Origin: Saturnia japonica
Taxonomy: Eukaryota; Arthropoda; Insecta; Lepidoptera; Saturniidae
Assembly: GCA_033032175.1 (NCBI GenBank)
Contig: CM065319.1
Location: 15,101,018 to 15,165,017, forward strand
Length of the DNA: 64,000 nucleotides
Reading direction: 5' to 3'
In this document: in pieces, positions 23,024 through 33,730 of the stretch
How positions within the stretch are numbered: the stretch's first letter is position 1
How the letters are laid out: each line of letters opens with the position of its first letter
Program-made: the position numbers and the translations under genes
The notes under the pieces: generated by a model
The model's database searches: none
Told to the model about the DNA's origin: nothing
The model's input: the letters and a program-made list of their open reading frames with translations, nothing else

Positions 23024-25799
23024 CGTTGACATAGAACGGCAATGGACTCACTTCCAATACTGGAAATATGTTACTTTCCTCGTGGCCACAATTTAAGGTG
23101 CAAAATTCACGGCGTTGCAGGGAAGGTTCATTTTTCAATAGGTGATTAGAAACAAGGGATGATACATTATCGGCACAATCAAGCGCATCGTTTTTTGGCG
23201 TGACGATCTGGCATAAAATATCAGCTCTCTGAGCATATATTTTATGCGAGATTCCTTTTAAAGATAACATTTTTACGAATTGTAATGTCGGGTTTACCGA
23301 CGATGCAATGTATTTATGATAACCTGACCAGTCACAGTATGCCGACAGTATGCTCTGAATAATGGTATCAAACGGACAAGTATTTAGAATTTGTAATACC
23401 CGTTGACCAACTTTTAAAGGCTGCAACGCAGAGCCGTTCTGCAAGACTGGTAACGCACGATCGAAGAATGGCCTTTCGTAAATTTTTTCGATATCAGGGC
23501 ATGGCGTTAAGTATTTTCCTCTTTTCTTTGGTATTGGGTTGAGGCTTTTCCACGATTCCACTTCGTTAAGTAGATTAGCTTTTTCAGTGGATATAGAAAA
23601 AGTATTTTTCTGAATGGGATGTAATTTTACAATTTCGGTTGACTGATAATCGCTTTCAACATTAACTGAATTATTTTTATCAAGTGAATCGTTTTCTAAT
23701 TGTTTACTTATAACACTGAAAGCTTCAATAAATGCGTTTAATAATTTTACTAAACCAGAAATCGATCTGAGGGGCATGACTAAAAATTTATCTACTCTGA
23801 TCGATTTAATACCTTTTACAATAAGTGTTTTCAACTCTCGAAAATACTCTTCGCTATAAGCCGAAGTAGCGACTCCGGTAGACAAAACATTCGTCCATAA
23901 GACAAAATGTTTGCTTATTCTTAAAAGGTTTTTTCCGAACTCTGCGGAATAATAAGGATTCGGCCGGTCACCAGTTAATGGTTGCTGACTTTCTGTTTCT
24001 AATTTATCTAGAAATCTCTGTAGACTACTACCAGCGTTCATTTTATCAACAAATTCGTCTTCTTCAAATGAAAAGGAGACCTCGTCTTTGTTAGGCTCAC
24101 TAGGAGGTTCAACAGTTTTAATACGATCAAAAAGTCTTTGTTGGGCTGCAAAACAATGTTCGGAACTATCACTAACATCTTCAGTTTTCGAAAATGCCAC
24201 TACTAAAACGTCTAAACAAATAGCATAATAGTTTTCTATCGTTTCGCAATGTGTCATAAGGCCAATACAACGGAGAAAAAAATCTTTCACGGTCTGTGGT
24301 GTTCTTTTAAAACATTTCCACCGACAGACCAGTTTTATTAAATGTGCAATATCAATGCGCAAAATGCAAATGGGCGGTGTTTTGTTGGTAGATGGCGTTA
24401 ATGATTCGTAACATTGCTCTACATACGATACCAAGTCAATATTATTAAACGCGAGAGTTGCAGCGTTTAAAAGCGCAAGGGAGTAATCTGTAACTATCTC
24501 CCGCGGGCAAGGTACACCGGAGCGTAACCACTCCCGCATCCAATATGATAACATATTACTGTCATGTTTTTCTGAAATCATTTGAAAAACGGGCAAGATT
24601 TTTTTATTAACTGCAGTAACGGCTTGATATATAAATATCGGATGTTTTGTACTATCTGGTTTGCGAAAAGGTGCTACCAATGAACCTGTAGCATCAATGC
24701 TAATACTACGTATCTGATTTCTTTTTAACAACGTTTTATATATATAAGACTGTTCCGGACTCCAGTACATGACAAAAAATCTATCTATTCCTATTTCTTT
24801 TATACAACCAGCAAATTCTAATGAATATTTCATCTTTATTATGGATATTATAGGATCTGTAACGCCTTTTAGGCCTAATACTATGTCGAAATCTAATTGT
24901 TTCGCTTTGCGCAACACACTCTCTTCATATAGATGTGCTGGCTCGACATCTCCAAATTTCATTAATTTATTAGCCTTATCACGTCGCCAATTGTATGTGG
25001 AACTTACCTTTAGATCTCCAACTACGCTTTTCCGTTCAGCGCCTTTCATTTGACGTTTTTTCTTATGGGGTATATCACGAGTATCGTTCGTTGATATGTG
25101 AACTTGCAGCCCATTTTCTTTAGGACCGAGTAAACTGTATAAATTAATTTTGTTACCACATTCTACACAAGTCGCGTGTATTTTGAAAAAGTGTTCACCC
25201 GGAATGGTGCAAACTTTACCGTTCTTAAAACTAAAGGGACACGGTAGTTTAAAGTGAATCCATAATTGAGCATAGAGGACGTCAGACCAACCGGGTTTTA
25301 AAACTTTATATTCGCGATCACTGTATAGTCGCGTTTCCGGTTCAATTTGTTTCCAAACCTCTGTAGGAATAACAAATTGCTCGCGTAACGGAGGTACAGT
25401 TGTATCAGTCGTATGAGCTTCCGTGGACCAATTTGACTGATTACATTCCTCTATACTTCTAGCTTTCGAGGTGCCTATGAACTTTTCTAACTCTTCACTT
25501 TTTAGTAAATTATTAAGAATCTCGTTTCGATTCTGGACAATGTACATATAAATATATTTCTTATTCATCTGTCCCCCTAAACGGTCAGATGCTTTTTCCC
25601 AGACCTCGTCAGTAAACGGGCGAATTTTACCTGAGTTATCAATGAAACTCATACTTTTTAATGCTAAGATTATTTTTTCAACAGATATTTTTGATTTTCT
25701 TGGTATATTCGTAAAAATATTTTTTTTATCGTTTGTATTTTTAGCTGTATTGCCACAATCCCATCTGACGTTGAGTGAAAAATAATTAGTGTTTGTCAC
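22578..25799 (-). CDS. NOF/MULE-like transposase with C-terminal USP-like protease domain
   Basis: Single open frame of 1073 codons; the only long intact frame in the window. Residues ~35-105 are basic and helical-looking, perhaps DNA-binding. C187, C197, H203, H208, C211 and C214 form a likely zinc site. SISIDATGSLV (D369) and PREIVTDYSLAL (D438) resemble the first two catalytic acids of a MULE-type RNase H fold; IDIAHLIKLVCRW follows, and SAYSEEYFRELKTL (E650/E651) may hold the third. The C-terminus has NTCPFDTIIQ (C808), spaced like the USP Cys box NTCxxxxxxQ, Cys pairs C900/C904 and C945/C948, and HYYSFIRR...KWEIHDDL (H1024, D1040/1041), like a USP His box. The frame opens upstream with GTG, not a normal eukaryotic start. 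The first in-frame ATG is at 25652 (Met50); an upstream spliced exon is the alternative. Length and setting match NOF of Drosophila FB-NOF. The domain calls are by eye. Confidence 0.8.
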   Translation of the reverse strand: MTNTNYFSLNVRWDCGNTAKNTNDKKNIFTNIPRKSKISVEKIILALKSMSFIDNSGKIRPFTDEVWEKASDRLGGQMNKKYIYMYIVQNRNEILNNLLKSEELEKFIGTSKARSIEECNQSNWSTEAHTTDTTVPPLREQFVIPTEVWKQIEPETRLYSDREYKVLKPGWSDVLYAQLWIHFKLPCPFSFKNGKVCTIPGEHFFKIHATCVECGNKINLYSLLGPKENGLQVHISTNDTRDIPHKKKRQMKGAERKSVVGDLKVSSTYNWRRDKANKLMKFGDVEPAHLYEESVLRKAKQLDFDIVLGLKGVTDPIISIIKMKYSLEFAGCIKEIGIDRFFVMYWSPEQSYIYKTLLKRNQIRSISIDATGSLVAPFRKPDSTKHPIFIYQAVTAVNKKILPVFQMISEKHDSNMLSYWMREWLRSGVPCPREIVTDYSLALLNAATLAFNNIDLVSYVEQCYESLTPSTNKTPPICILRIDIAHLIKLVCRWKCFKRTPQTVKDFFLRCIGLMTHCETIENYYAICLDVLVVAFSKTEDVSDSSEHCFAAQQRLFDRIKTVEPPSEPNKDEVSFSFEEDEFVDKMNAGSSLQRFLDKLETESQQPLTGDRPNPYYSAEFGKNLLRISKHFVLWTNVLSTGVATSAYSEEYFRELKTLIVKGIKSIRVDKFLVMPLRSISGLVKLLNAFIEAFSVISKQLENDSLDKNNSVNVESDYQSTEIVKLHPIQKNTFSISTEKANLLNEVESWKSLNPIPKKRGKYLTPCPDIEKIYERPFFDRALPVLQNGSALQPLKVGQRVLQILNTCPFDTIIQSILSAYCDWSGYHKYIASSVNPTLQFVKMLSLKGISHKIYAQRADILCQIVTPKNDALDCADNVSSLVSNHLLKNEPSLQRREFCTLNCGHEESNIFPVLEVSPLPFYVNGMGGLQIAANEFCEISNRKCKRCKGDLVFHWIGGPHIFIDIECLEWPKLGQRLGFSSRPMEFAISEIPTDLVICNTEYKLVSAIIYSGGSKEYGSAISHYYSFIRRIIGKWEIHDDLNSKRKPLFASAKKLLQKQRIHMLYYVKGVTE

Positions 25800-27524
25800 T
25801 TGACGGTGGTCCGTATGTAAGTCTGCCTACTAAGAGTGCTGCTCAACATGCAAATTGTTAACTACAAACAAGTGATATAAATCGTTACATATGTTGAAGT
25901 ATGCTATTAATATTTCACAGGTGGAAACCCTAATTATACTATTACTAACTTTACAAACGCTTATTCTGTTAATCAGTAAAATACTATAAATAATATATAA
26001 ACTGAATCTTACCGATTATCCAAGAGTATATAAATTATGATACGGACATACGTTACCAGTAGACATTTCCCTCTTCGTTCAACCTCTCTGCTTGTCTTAC
26101 TCACCCGATTGCTAACCCGCACTATTGATTGTTTTTGCACACAGGTTTGACAACTATATTCGTACCACAATCACCCGGAAGCCCTCCACAACTCTATTGA
26201 TAATGCAAATGTACAAATAAACTTTTCATAAATTCAAAAAGTAAAATTAGAGCGACCGACTCCTTCTCTACACCGTCCAATTACGAGGCCAGAACCCGAA
26301 CCGTCCGTTGACTGTACCTCAAGAAACAATGTCCAATACTATTTATGTTTATTAGCAGTTCGTAACGAGGTAGAGTCAGTTCAGTGCCACACTGCCACAC
26401 CACACTAGCTACACCCTTGACGGGTTCCCACACTATTAACGCTCGTACCTTATTTACAGGAAAAAAATCGGATATTCGAGATTCCTGGTCAACAGACACC
26501 CCGTTGTTTTGTAGTACCAAAGCTTTCTAAAACTTAAATAAATTTAGTTTTTTATGTGATGCAAATGGCTGAAAGAATCGCCTTATGCCGTGTACAGACC
26601 GAGCGAAGGAGAGTAAGCAAAGGCGAACATGTTGGTTTTGCCGACAGATAATGTATTCTCGTTTACGTTTACCTACACTGTTGTGTTTACACAGCAAATG
26701 ACATTTACCTTAACATTATTAAAAAAAAACGGATAGTCTACACGAAGAAACACACGAGTCGATTTATAAAATAATATGAATGTTTATAATACAAAAATAG
26801 TTGGCCGCCACGGGACGCCTGGCAGATGTGAAACATCTTAGTGAATATTCAAATTTCTAATAATTAAAAATGGAAACCCTATAAAAATTATGAAGTAAAG
26901 TAATAAAAAGAGTATAGCTTTGTTAATAAAAAGAAGCAACGTTCGTTTTCACTAAGTCACACACAGCTATTATTCGTTTTCGTTTATTCAATAGCGTTCG
27001 GTAGCTCTGTCTCGGTTGGTCTTTATCTAGCATAAGAAACATATGTTTCGTACTTGACCCTTGTTCCAAAAGCTACACAAGTATTAGTAGGGTTTTTTAT
27101 TGTTCCCGTTCTTTGTTTCACGTTCCACATTATCATCTGTAAATTTAAAATAGACGAAAGTGCCACTCATTAGTAACAGTGGGGCCTCATCCTTTTAAGA
27201 ACTTTTTATTTGTGAATGCGGTGGGTCAGTCCAGATAATGCGGTGCTAACGGACAGTAATTAGAATTAAAAAATAGAGACACATACATTGGTAAAATCGA
27301 AATTTCGAACTGCTTTTTGTTCTATAAGAATATAATTCAAATATATCTAGTAATGAAGCGGAGTGGTAAGAGTCGTGACCACTGTACACATACCTATGTA
27401 ATAATAAAATTCCTTTAATAAACCATATCTTCATGCAAATTTTTTAACTAAAACTAATTAGTTTCGATATTTCAAGTCGGCCAGGTGTACCGCGACGGCA
27501 GTATTTTTTGAAATTTTATATTAG
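25800..27524. other. Transposase 5' flank inside the foldback element
   Basis: Upstream (minus-strand) side of the transposase; probably holds its promoter and perhaps a 5' exon. Possible acceptor AGs lie just before the open frame (about 25825-25850, minus strand). A minus-strand open frame at 26281-26520 has no recognised domain. Slightly GC-richer sequence at about 26090-26460. Confidence 0.45.
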
Positions 27525-27835
27525 TACTAGCTGTGCCCGTGGCATCGCTCACGGGGTCTACAGAATGCCCGCGCGAATCTTGCTCCCCCGCTCCCGGCCA
27601 TTTCAAAGACAAAAATGCTTGTTGTGGGTGTTCCTTAGAAGATAGATGTATATTTTCCCGGACTTTTTTGTAGATCATTTTAATGCCTATGATTATGTTG
27701 TAGTTTTATTTGCTATGTCTCTAAAGAATTACTCAATATAAGCGCCATTATAAATTAAGCCATTTAAGCGCCCGATTTGATTCACCATGACCAGTTATTT
27801 TTTTAATTGTGAGGAACCCTGCTATAGTAACTAAA
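27525..27835 (+). repeat. Non-LTR-type tail, family B, copy inside the foldback element
   Basis: Begins 'actagctgtgcccgtggcat' and continues collinearly with copies at 52091-52579 and 59828-60319 ('gcccgcgcgaatcttg', 'gccatttaagcgcccga', 'accatgaccagtt'). It lacks the last ~200 bp present in the other two. It inserted after or during the element's residence. Confidence 0.75.
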
Positions 27836-27897
27836 CAGCTGATATACGTAAATATAAAGATATTTAACACCAAAACGCACTTTGTAAATGAAGGCTC

Positions 27898-28112
27898 TTA
27901 TCATTTTGAAAATTGTTAAAATCTTGTAACTTTTTTGTGTTTTAAGATAGGCAAAAATTAAAAGAATTAAAGAAATTAATCCGTTGGTATAATTTTGATA
28001 ACTTAAAGTGGGGTGCGGGTAAAATTGTGGAAATGCAATAAATTTTTTCTGTTTGGGTTAAAAACGAAAATGAAAAAGATTCAAAGTATTTCCTGCGAGT
28101 ACAAACAGTGCA
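27898..28112 (-). repeat. Isolated foldback-arm fragment upstream of the inverted transposase tail
   Basis: Matches the arm segment seen at about 31482-31680: 'taacttttttgtgttttaag', 'ataggcaaaaattaaaag', 'gtggggtgcggg', 'gggttaaaaacgaaaatg'. There is a small internal deletion and more divergence than within the main arms. It ends exactly where the inverted transposase tail begins (28113). It may be the original inner edge of the right arm. Confidence 0.75.
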
Positions 28113-28558
28113 GAATGGGAGGACTCCAAATTGCCGCGAATGAGTTCTGCGAAATATCTAATAGAAAATGTAAACGTTGTAAAGGTGATCTCGTTTTCCA
28201 CTGGATAGGCGGACCCCATATCTTTATAGATATCGAATGCCTTGAGTGGCCCAAGTTAGGGCAGAGATTAGGATTTTCATCTCGACCAATGGAATTTGCT
28301 ATAAGTGAAATTCCAACTGACCTTGTAATTTGTAATACCGAATATAAATTAGTATCTGCAATAATTTACAGTGGCGGATCAAAGGAATACGGAAGTGCAA
28401 TAGGACATTATTACTCATTTATACGAAGGATCATAGGAAAATGGGAAATTCATGATGATCTCAATTCTAAAAGGAAACCACTCTTTGCTTCAGCGAAGAA
28501 ACTACGGCAGAAACAAAGAATACATATGTTATACTATGTGAAGGGTGTCACAGAATAA
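28013..28558 (+). pseudogene. Fusion ORF: foldback-arm sequence joined to transposase C-terminus
   Basis: A 181-codon open frame. Its first ~34 codons come from arm repeat sequence; from 28113 it is the last ~148 codons of the transposase (residues ~926-1073), in frame and ending at the same stop. It keeps the CKRC zinc pair and the His box but lacks the Cys808 box and the whole DDE region. Three differences from the parental gene are easily seen in the DNA around the His box and C-terminus, changing SAISHYY to SAIGHYY and LLQKQ to LRQKQ. The upstream codon may not be a true start (an ATG lies at about 28116, just inside the copied part). Probably a non-functional by-product of arm rearrangement; a short regulatory product is possible but unsupported. 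Confidence 0.65.
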
Positions 28559-28839
28559 TTTTAGGTACTTTTCTGAACGAAAAGTAAAACAAAATGATAC
28601 GACCAACTACATATAGTTAAATATTCTAAATATTCTTCGACTGCGGGCATAGTGTTTAAATATATCAAAACTTAGTGAATAGTTAAAATTTTGTATGCGG
28701 AATTATTACATACTTATAAAAATTTAAATAAGACAGAAAACCTTCATGGTTATACTTTACAATCATAATAGGTATGGAGTATATGAATTTATATCATTTG
28801 TTACTTTAATAAAATATGACACAGAAGCTAGGCTAGAAA
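28113..28839 (+). repeat. Inverted-repeat arm: transposase 3' end, copy 2
   Basis: Near-identical inverted copy of 22297-23023, same length. Its outer end (28840) passes directly into arm repeats. This shows how the right arm has extended into gene sequence, so that the two arms plus tails would pair over more than 5 kb. Confidence 0.9.
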
Positions 28840-31800
28840 GTTTGTTGAAAATTTGAAAATTGAGAAAATTAAATTTTTCGAAAATTTCAGGTGCGATTAT
28901 TTTCTTTTCTTTTGAGATATTCTCAAATGTCCAAGTTTTTCCTAGGGGTACAAACGATTGCACAACGATTCCCGTTTACAGTTTTGTGAAATTTTGAGAA
29001 TTGACTGAATCCAGCCCTATTTCATAAACACTTTTAAAGTGCGTTTAATTTCTTATCCTTTGAGATATTTTCAACATTCAAAGCATTTCCTGCGGGTACA
29101 AACGATTGCACGACGATTCCTGTTGAAAGTTTGTTGAAAATTTGAAAATTGAGAAAATTCAATTTTTCGAAAATTTCAGGTGCAATTATTTTCTTTTCTT
29201 ATGAGATATTCTCGAATGTCCAAGTTTTTCCTAGGGGTACAAACGATTGCACAACGATTCCCGTTTACAGTTTTGTGAAATTTTGAGAATTGACTGAATT
29301 CAGCCCTATTTCATAAACACTTTTAAAGTGCGTTTATTTTCTTATCCTTTGAGATATTTTCGAGATTCAAAGCATTTCCTGCGGGTACAAACGATTGCAC
29401 GACGATTCCTGTTGAAAGTTTGTTGAAAATTTGAAAATTGAGAAAATTCAATTTTTCGAAAATTTCAGGTGCGATTATTTTCTTTTCTTATGAGATATTC
29501 CCGAATGTCCAAGTTTTGCCTAGGGGTACAAACGATTGCACAACGATTCCCGTTTACAGTTTTGTGAAATTTTGAGAATTGACTGAATCCAGCCCTATTT
29601 CATAAACACTTTTAAAGTGCGTTTATTTTCTTATCCTTTGAGATATTTTCGAGATTCAAAGCATTTCCTGCGGGTACAAACGATTGCACGGCGATTCCTG
29701 TAGAAAGTTTGTTGAAAATTTGAAAATTGAGAAAATTAAATTTTTCGAAAATTTCAGGTGCGATTATTTTCTTTTCTTTTGAGATATTCTCAAATGTCCA
29801 AGTTTTTCCTAGGGGTACAAACGATTGCACAACGATTCCCGTTTACAGTTTTGTGAAATTTTGAGAATTGACTGAATTCAGCCCTATTTCATAAACACTT
29901 TTAAAGTGCGTTTATTTTCTTATCCTTTGAGATATTTTCGAGATTCAAAGCATTTCCTGCGGGTACAAACGATTGCACGGCGATTCCTGTTGAAAGTTTG
30001 TTGAAAATTTGAAAATTGAGAAAATTCAATTTTTCGAAAATTTCAGGTGCAATTATTTTCTTTTCTTATGAGATATTCTCGAATGTTCAAGTTTTGCCTA
30101 GGGGTACAAACGATTACACAATGATTCCCGTTTACAGTTTTGTGAAATTTTGAGAATTGACTAAATTCAGCCCTATTTCATAAACACTTTTAAAGTGCGT
30201 TTATTTTCTTATCCTTTGAGATATTTTCAACATTCAAAGTGTTTTCTAGGGATGCAAACGATTACACGACGATCTCAGTACACTGACTTTCTATATATTG
30301 TAAATTCAATATCTTATAATTTTGATTTTTTTTAAAGTCCTGTAACTTTTTGTGTGTTTTAAGATAGGCAAAAATTAAAAGAGGTACAAACGTGTGCAAG
30401 CTAAGTGGAATCTGAATCCGTTGGTATAATTTTGATAACTCAAAGTGGGGTGCGGGTCAAATTTTGGAAATGCAATAACTTTTTTCAGTTTGGGTTAAAA
30501 ACGAAAATGAAAAAGGTTCAAATGGGTACAAACGATTGCACGACAATTCTTGTTTAAAGATAGGCGAAATTTTGAAAATTATGAAAATTCATCTGTATGA
30601 AAAATTTCAGGTGCGATTATTTTCTTTTCTTAGGAGATATTTTCAAATGTCCAAGTTTTGCCTAGGGGTACAAACGATTGCACAACGATTCCCGTTTACA
30701 GTTTTGTGAAATTTTGAGAATTGACTGAATCCAGCCCTATTTCCTAAACACTTTTAAAGTGCGTTTATTTTCTTATCCTTTGAGATATTTTCGAGATTCA
30801 AAGCATTTCCTGCGGGTACAAACGATTGCACGACGATTCCTGTTTAAAGTTTGTGGAAATTTTGAAAATTGAGAAAATTCAATTTTTCGAAAATTTCAGG
30901 TGCGATTATTTTCTTTTCTTATGAGATATTCTCGAATGTCCAAGTTTTGCCTAGGGGTACAAACGATTGCACAACGATTCCCGTTTACAGTTTTGTGAAA
31001 TTTTGAGAATTGACTGAATCCAGCCCTATTTCATAAACACTTTTAAAGTGCGTTTATTTTCTTATCCTTTGAGATATTTTCGAGATTCAAAGCATTTCCT
31101 GCGGGTACAAACGATTGCACGACGATTCCTGTTTAAAGTTTGTTAAAATTTAGAAAATTGAGAAAATTCAATTTTACGAAAATTTCAGGTGCGATTATTT
31201 TCTTTTCTTTTGAGATATCCTCAAATGTCCAAGTTTTTCCTAGGGGTACAAACGATTGCACGACGATTTCTTTTTAAGAAATTGGCGAATTGTTGAAAAT
31301 TGAGAAAATTCTATTCTACTATATGAAAATTTCAAATGCGGTTATTTTCTTTTCTATTGAGATATTCTCAAATTTCAAAGTGTTTTCTAGGGGTACAAAC
31401 GATTGCACGACGGACTCAGTACATAGACTTTCTATATATTGTAAATTAAATCTCTTATAATTTTGATTTTTTTTAAAGTCCTGTAACTTTTTTGTGTTTT
31501 AAGATAGGCAAAAATTAAAAGAGGTACAAACGTGTGCAAGCTAAGTGGAATCTGAATCCGTTGGTATAATTTTGATAACTCAAATTGGGGTGCGGGTCAA
31601 ATTTTGGAAATGCAATAACTTTTTTCAGTTTGGGTTAAAAACGAAAATGAAAAAGGTTCAAATGGGTACAAACGATTGCACGACAATTCTTGTTTAAAGA
31701 TAGGCGAAATTTTGAAAATTATGAAAATTCATCTGTATGAAAAATTTCAGGTGCGATTATTTTCTTTTCTTAGGAGATATTTTCAAATGTCCAAGTTTTG

Positions 31801-33730
31801 CCTAGGGGTACAAACGATTGCACAACGATTCCCGTTTACAGTTTTGTGAAATTTTCAGAATTGACTGAATCCAGCCCTATTTCATAAACACTTTTAAAGT
31901 GCGTTTATTTTCTTATCCTTTGAGATATTTTCGAGATTCAAAGCATTTCCTGCGGGTACAAACGATTGCACGACGATTCCTGTTTAAAGTTTGTTGAAAT
32001 TTTGAAAATTGAGAAAATTCAATTTTACGAAAATTTCAGGTGCGATTATTTTCTTTTCTTATGAGATATTCTCGAATGTCCAAGTTTTGCCTAGGGGTAC
32101 AAACGATTGCACAACGATTCCCGTTTACAGTTTTGTGAAATTTTGAGAATTGACTTAATCCAGCCCTATTTCCTAAACACTTTTAAAGTGCGTTTATTTT
32201 CTTATCCTTTGAGATATTTTCGAGATTCAAAGCATTTCCTGCGGGTACAAACGATTGCACGACGATTCCTGTTTAAAGTTTGTGGAAATTTTGAAAATTG
32301 AGAAAATTCAATTTTTCGAAAATTTCAGGTGCGATTATTTTCTTTTCTTATGAGATATTCTCGAATGTCCAAGTTTTGCCTAGGGGTACAAACGATTGCA
32401 CAACGATTCCCGTTTACAGTTTTGTGAAATTTTGAGAATTGACTGAATCCAGCCCTATTTCATAAACACTTTTAAAGTGCGTTTATTTTCTTATCCTTTG
32501 AGATATTTTCGAGATTCAAAGCATTTCCTGCGGGTACAAACGATTGCACGACGATTCCTGTTTAAAGTTTGTTAAAATTTAGAAAATTGAGAAAATTCAA
32601 TTTTACGAAAATTTCAGGTGCGATTATTTTCTTTTCTTTTGAGATATCCTCAAATGTCCAAGTTTTTCCTAGGGGTACAAACGATTGCACGACGATTTCT
32701 TTTTAAGAAATTGGCGAATTGTTGAAAATTGAGAAAATTCTATTCTACTATATGAAAATTTCAAATGCGGTTATTTTCTTTTCTATTGAGATATTCTCAA
32801 ATTTCAAAGTGTTTTCTAGGGGTACAAACGATTGCACGACGGACTTAGTACATAGACATTCTATATATTGTAAATTAAATCTCTTATAATTTTGATTTTT
32901 TTTAAAGTCCTGTAACTTTTTTGTGTTTTAAGATAGGCAAAAATTAAAAGAGGTACAAACGTGTGCAAGCTAAGTGGAATCTGAATCCGTTGGTATAATT
33001 TTGATAACTCAAATTGGGGTGCGGGTCAAATTTTGGAAATGCAATAACTTTTTTCAGTTTGGGTTAAAAACGAAAATGAAAAAGGTTTAAATGGGTACAA
33101 ACGATTGCACGACAATTCTTGTTTAAAGATAGGCGAAATTTTGAAAATTATGAAAATTCATCTGTATGAAAAATTTCAGGTGCATTTATTTTCTTTTCTA
33201 ATGTGATATTCTCAATGTTCAAAGTGTTTTCTAGGGGTATAAACGATTGCACGACGACTTCTATTTAGATTTTTACGAAATATTTAGAATTTACTAAATT
33301 CAGCACTTTTCACAAATATTTTTAAAGTGCGTTTATTTTCTTATTTTTTGGAATATTTTAATTATTGAAAGCGTTTCCTGAAGGCAAAAACTATTGCACG
33401 ACAAACGCCGTTTACAGATTTTCTATATTTTGTAAAATAAGCCTGTTATAATTTTCTTAATTTTGAACACCCTGTAACTTTTTTGGCTTTGGAGATAAAC
33501 AAAAATTAAAGGAGGTACAAACGTGTACAAGCAATTTAGAATCAGAATCCGTTAGCATAATTTTGATATCTCAAAGTGGGGTGCTGGTCAAATTTTGAAA
33601 ACGCAATAACTTTTTTCAGTTTGAGGTACAAACGAAAATGAAAGTGGTACAAACGGGTACAAACGAAGCACTATCGAATGGTAACATCAAATTATTTTTT
33701 TTGCAAAGTCGGGTGCCAGGTTCACATAGG
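28840..33730 (-). repeat. Right foldback arm (long TIR of tandem units)
   Basis: Inverted counterpart of the left arm, with the same alternating ~145-bp units ('cctgcgggtacaaacgattg' and 'cctaggggtacaaacgattg' types). The core GTACAAACG occurs about 34 times. The special segment around 'cctgtaactttttt' and 'tggggtgcgggtcaaat' recurs at about 30340, 31480 and 32910, i.e. spaced ~1.14 and ~1.43 kb. A higher-order block has therefore been copied, with one ~290-bp dimer more in one interval. The left arm has fewer of these blocks, so the arms have changed copy number independently. Confidence 0.9.

Larger units (their letters stand above)
14399..33730 (-). mobile_element. Giant 19.3-kb foldback (FB/NOF-like MULE) DNA transposon
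   Basis: The ends are exact inverted repeats (left CCTATGTGAACCTGGCACCC; right its complement) and are flanked by an identical 11-bp direct repeat. The first ~200 bp of each arm differ by only a couple of bases. Each arm continues as a long array of related tandem units (about 4.4 kb left, 4.9 kb right). Between them is one long minus-strand gene of transposase type. Long TIRs made of tandem repeats around a single ~120-kDa protein gene are the layout of Drosophila FB-NOF. An 11-bp TSD falls at the upper end of the 8-11 bp made by MULEs. Secondary changes include ~3.5 kb of foreign DNA beside the left arm, a LINE-tail insertion at 27525, and an inverted duplication of the gene's 3' end. Intact TSD and near-identical termini suggest a fairly young insertion. 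Confidence 0.85.

Noticed and set aside
24769..25053. 94-codon + strand frame opposite the transposase
   Set aside because: Shadow of the long minus-strand gene; no independent coding signal.
26281..26520. 79-codon minus-strand frame upstream of the transposase
   Set aside because: Could be a 5' exon or second gene of the element, but no recognisable domain and the start is unclear; kept only as a note in the flank entry.
14399..33730. Polinton/Maverick or other large virus-like transposon
   Set aside because: No polymerase B, integrase, ATPase or capsid-type frames; a single transposase gene and tandem-repeat arms fit foldback/MULE instead.
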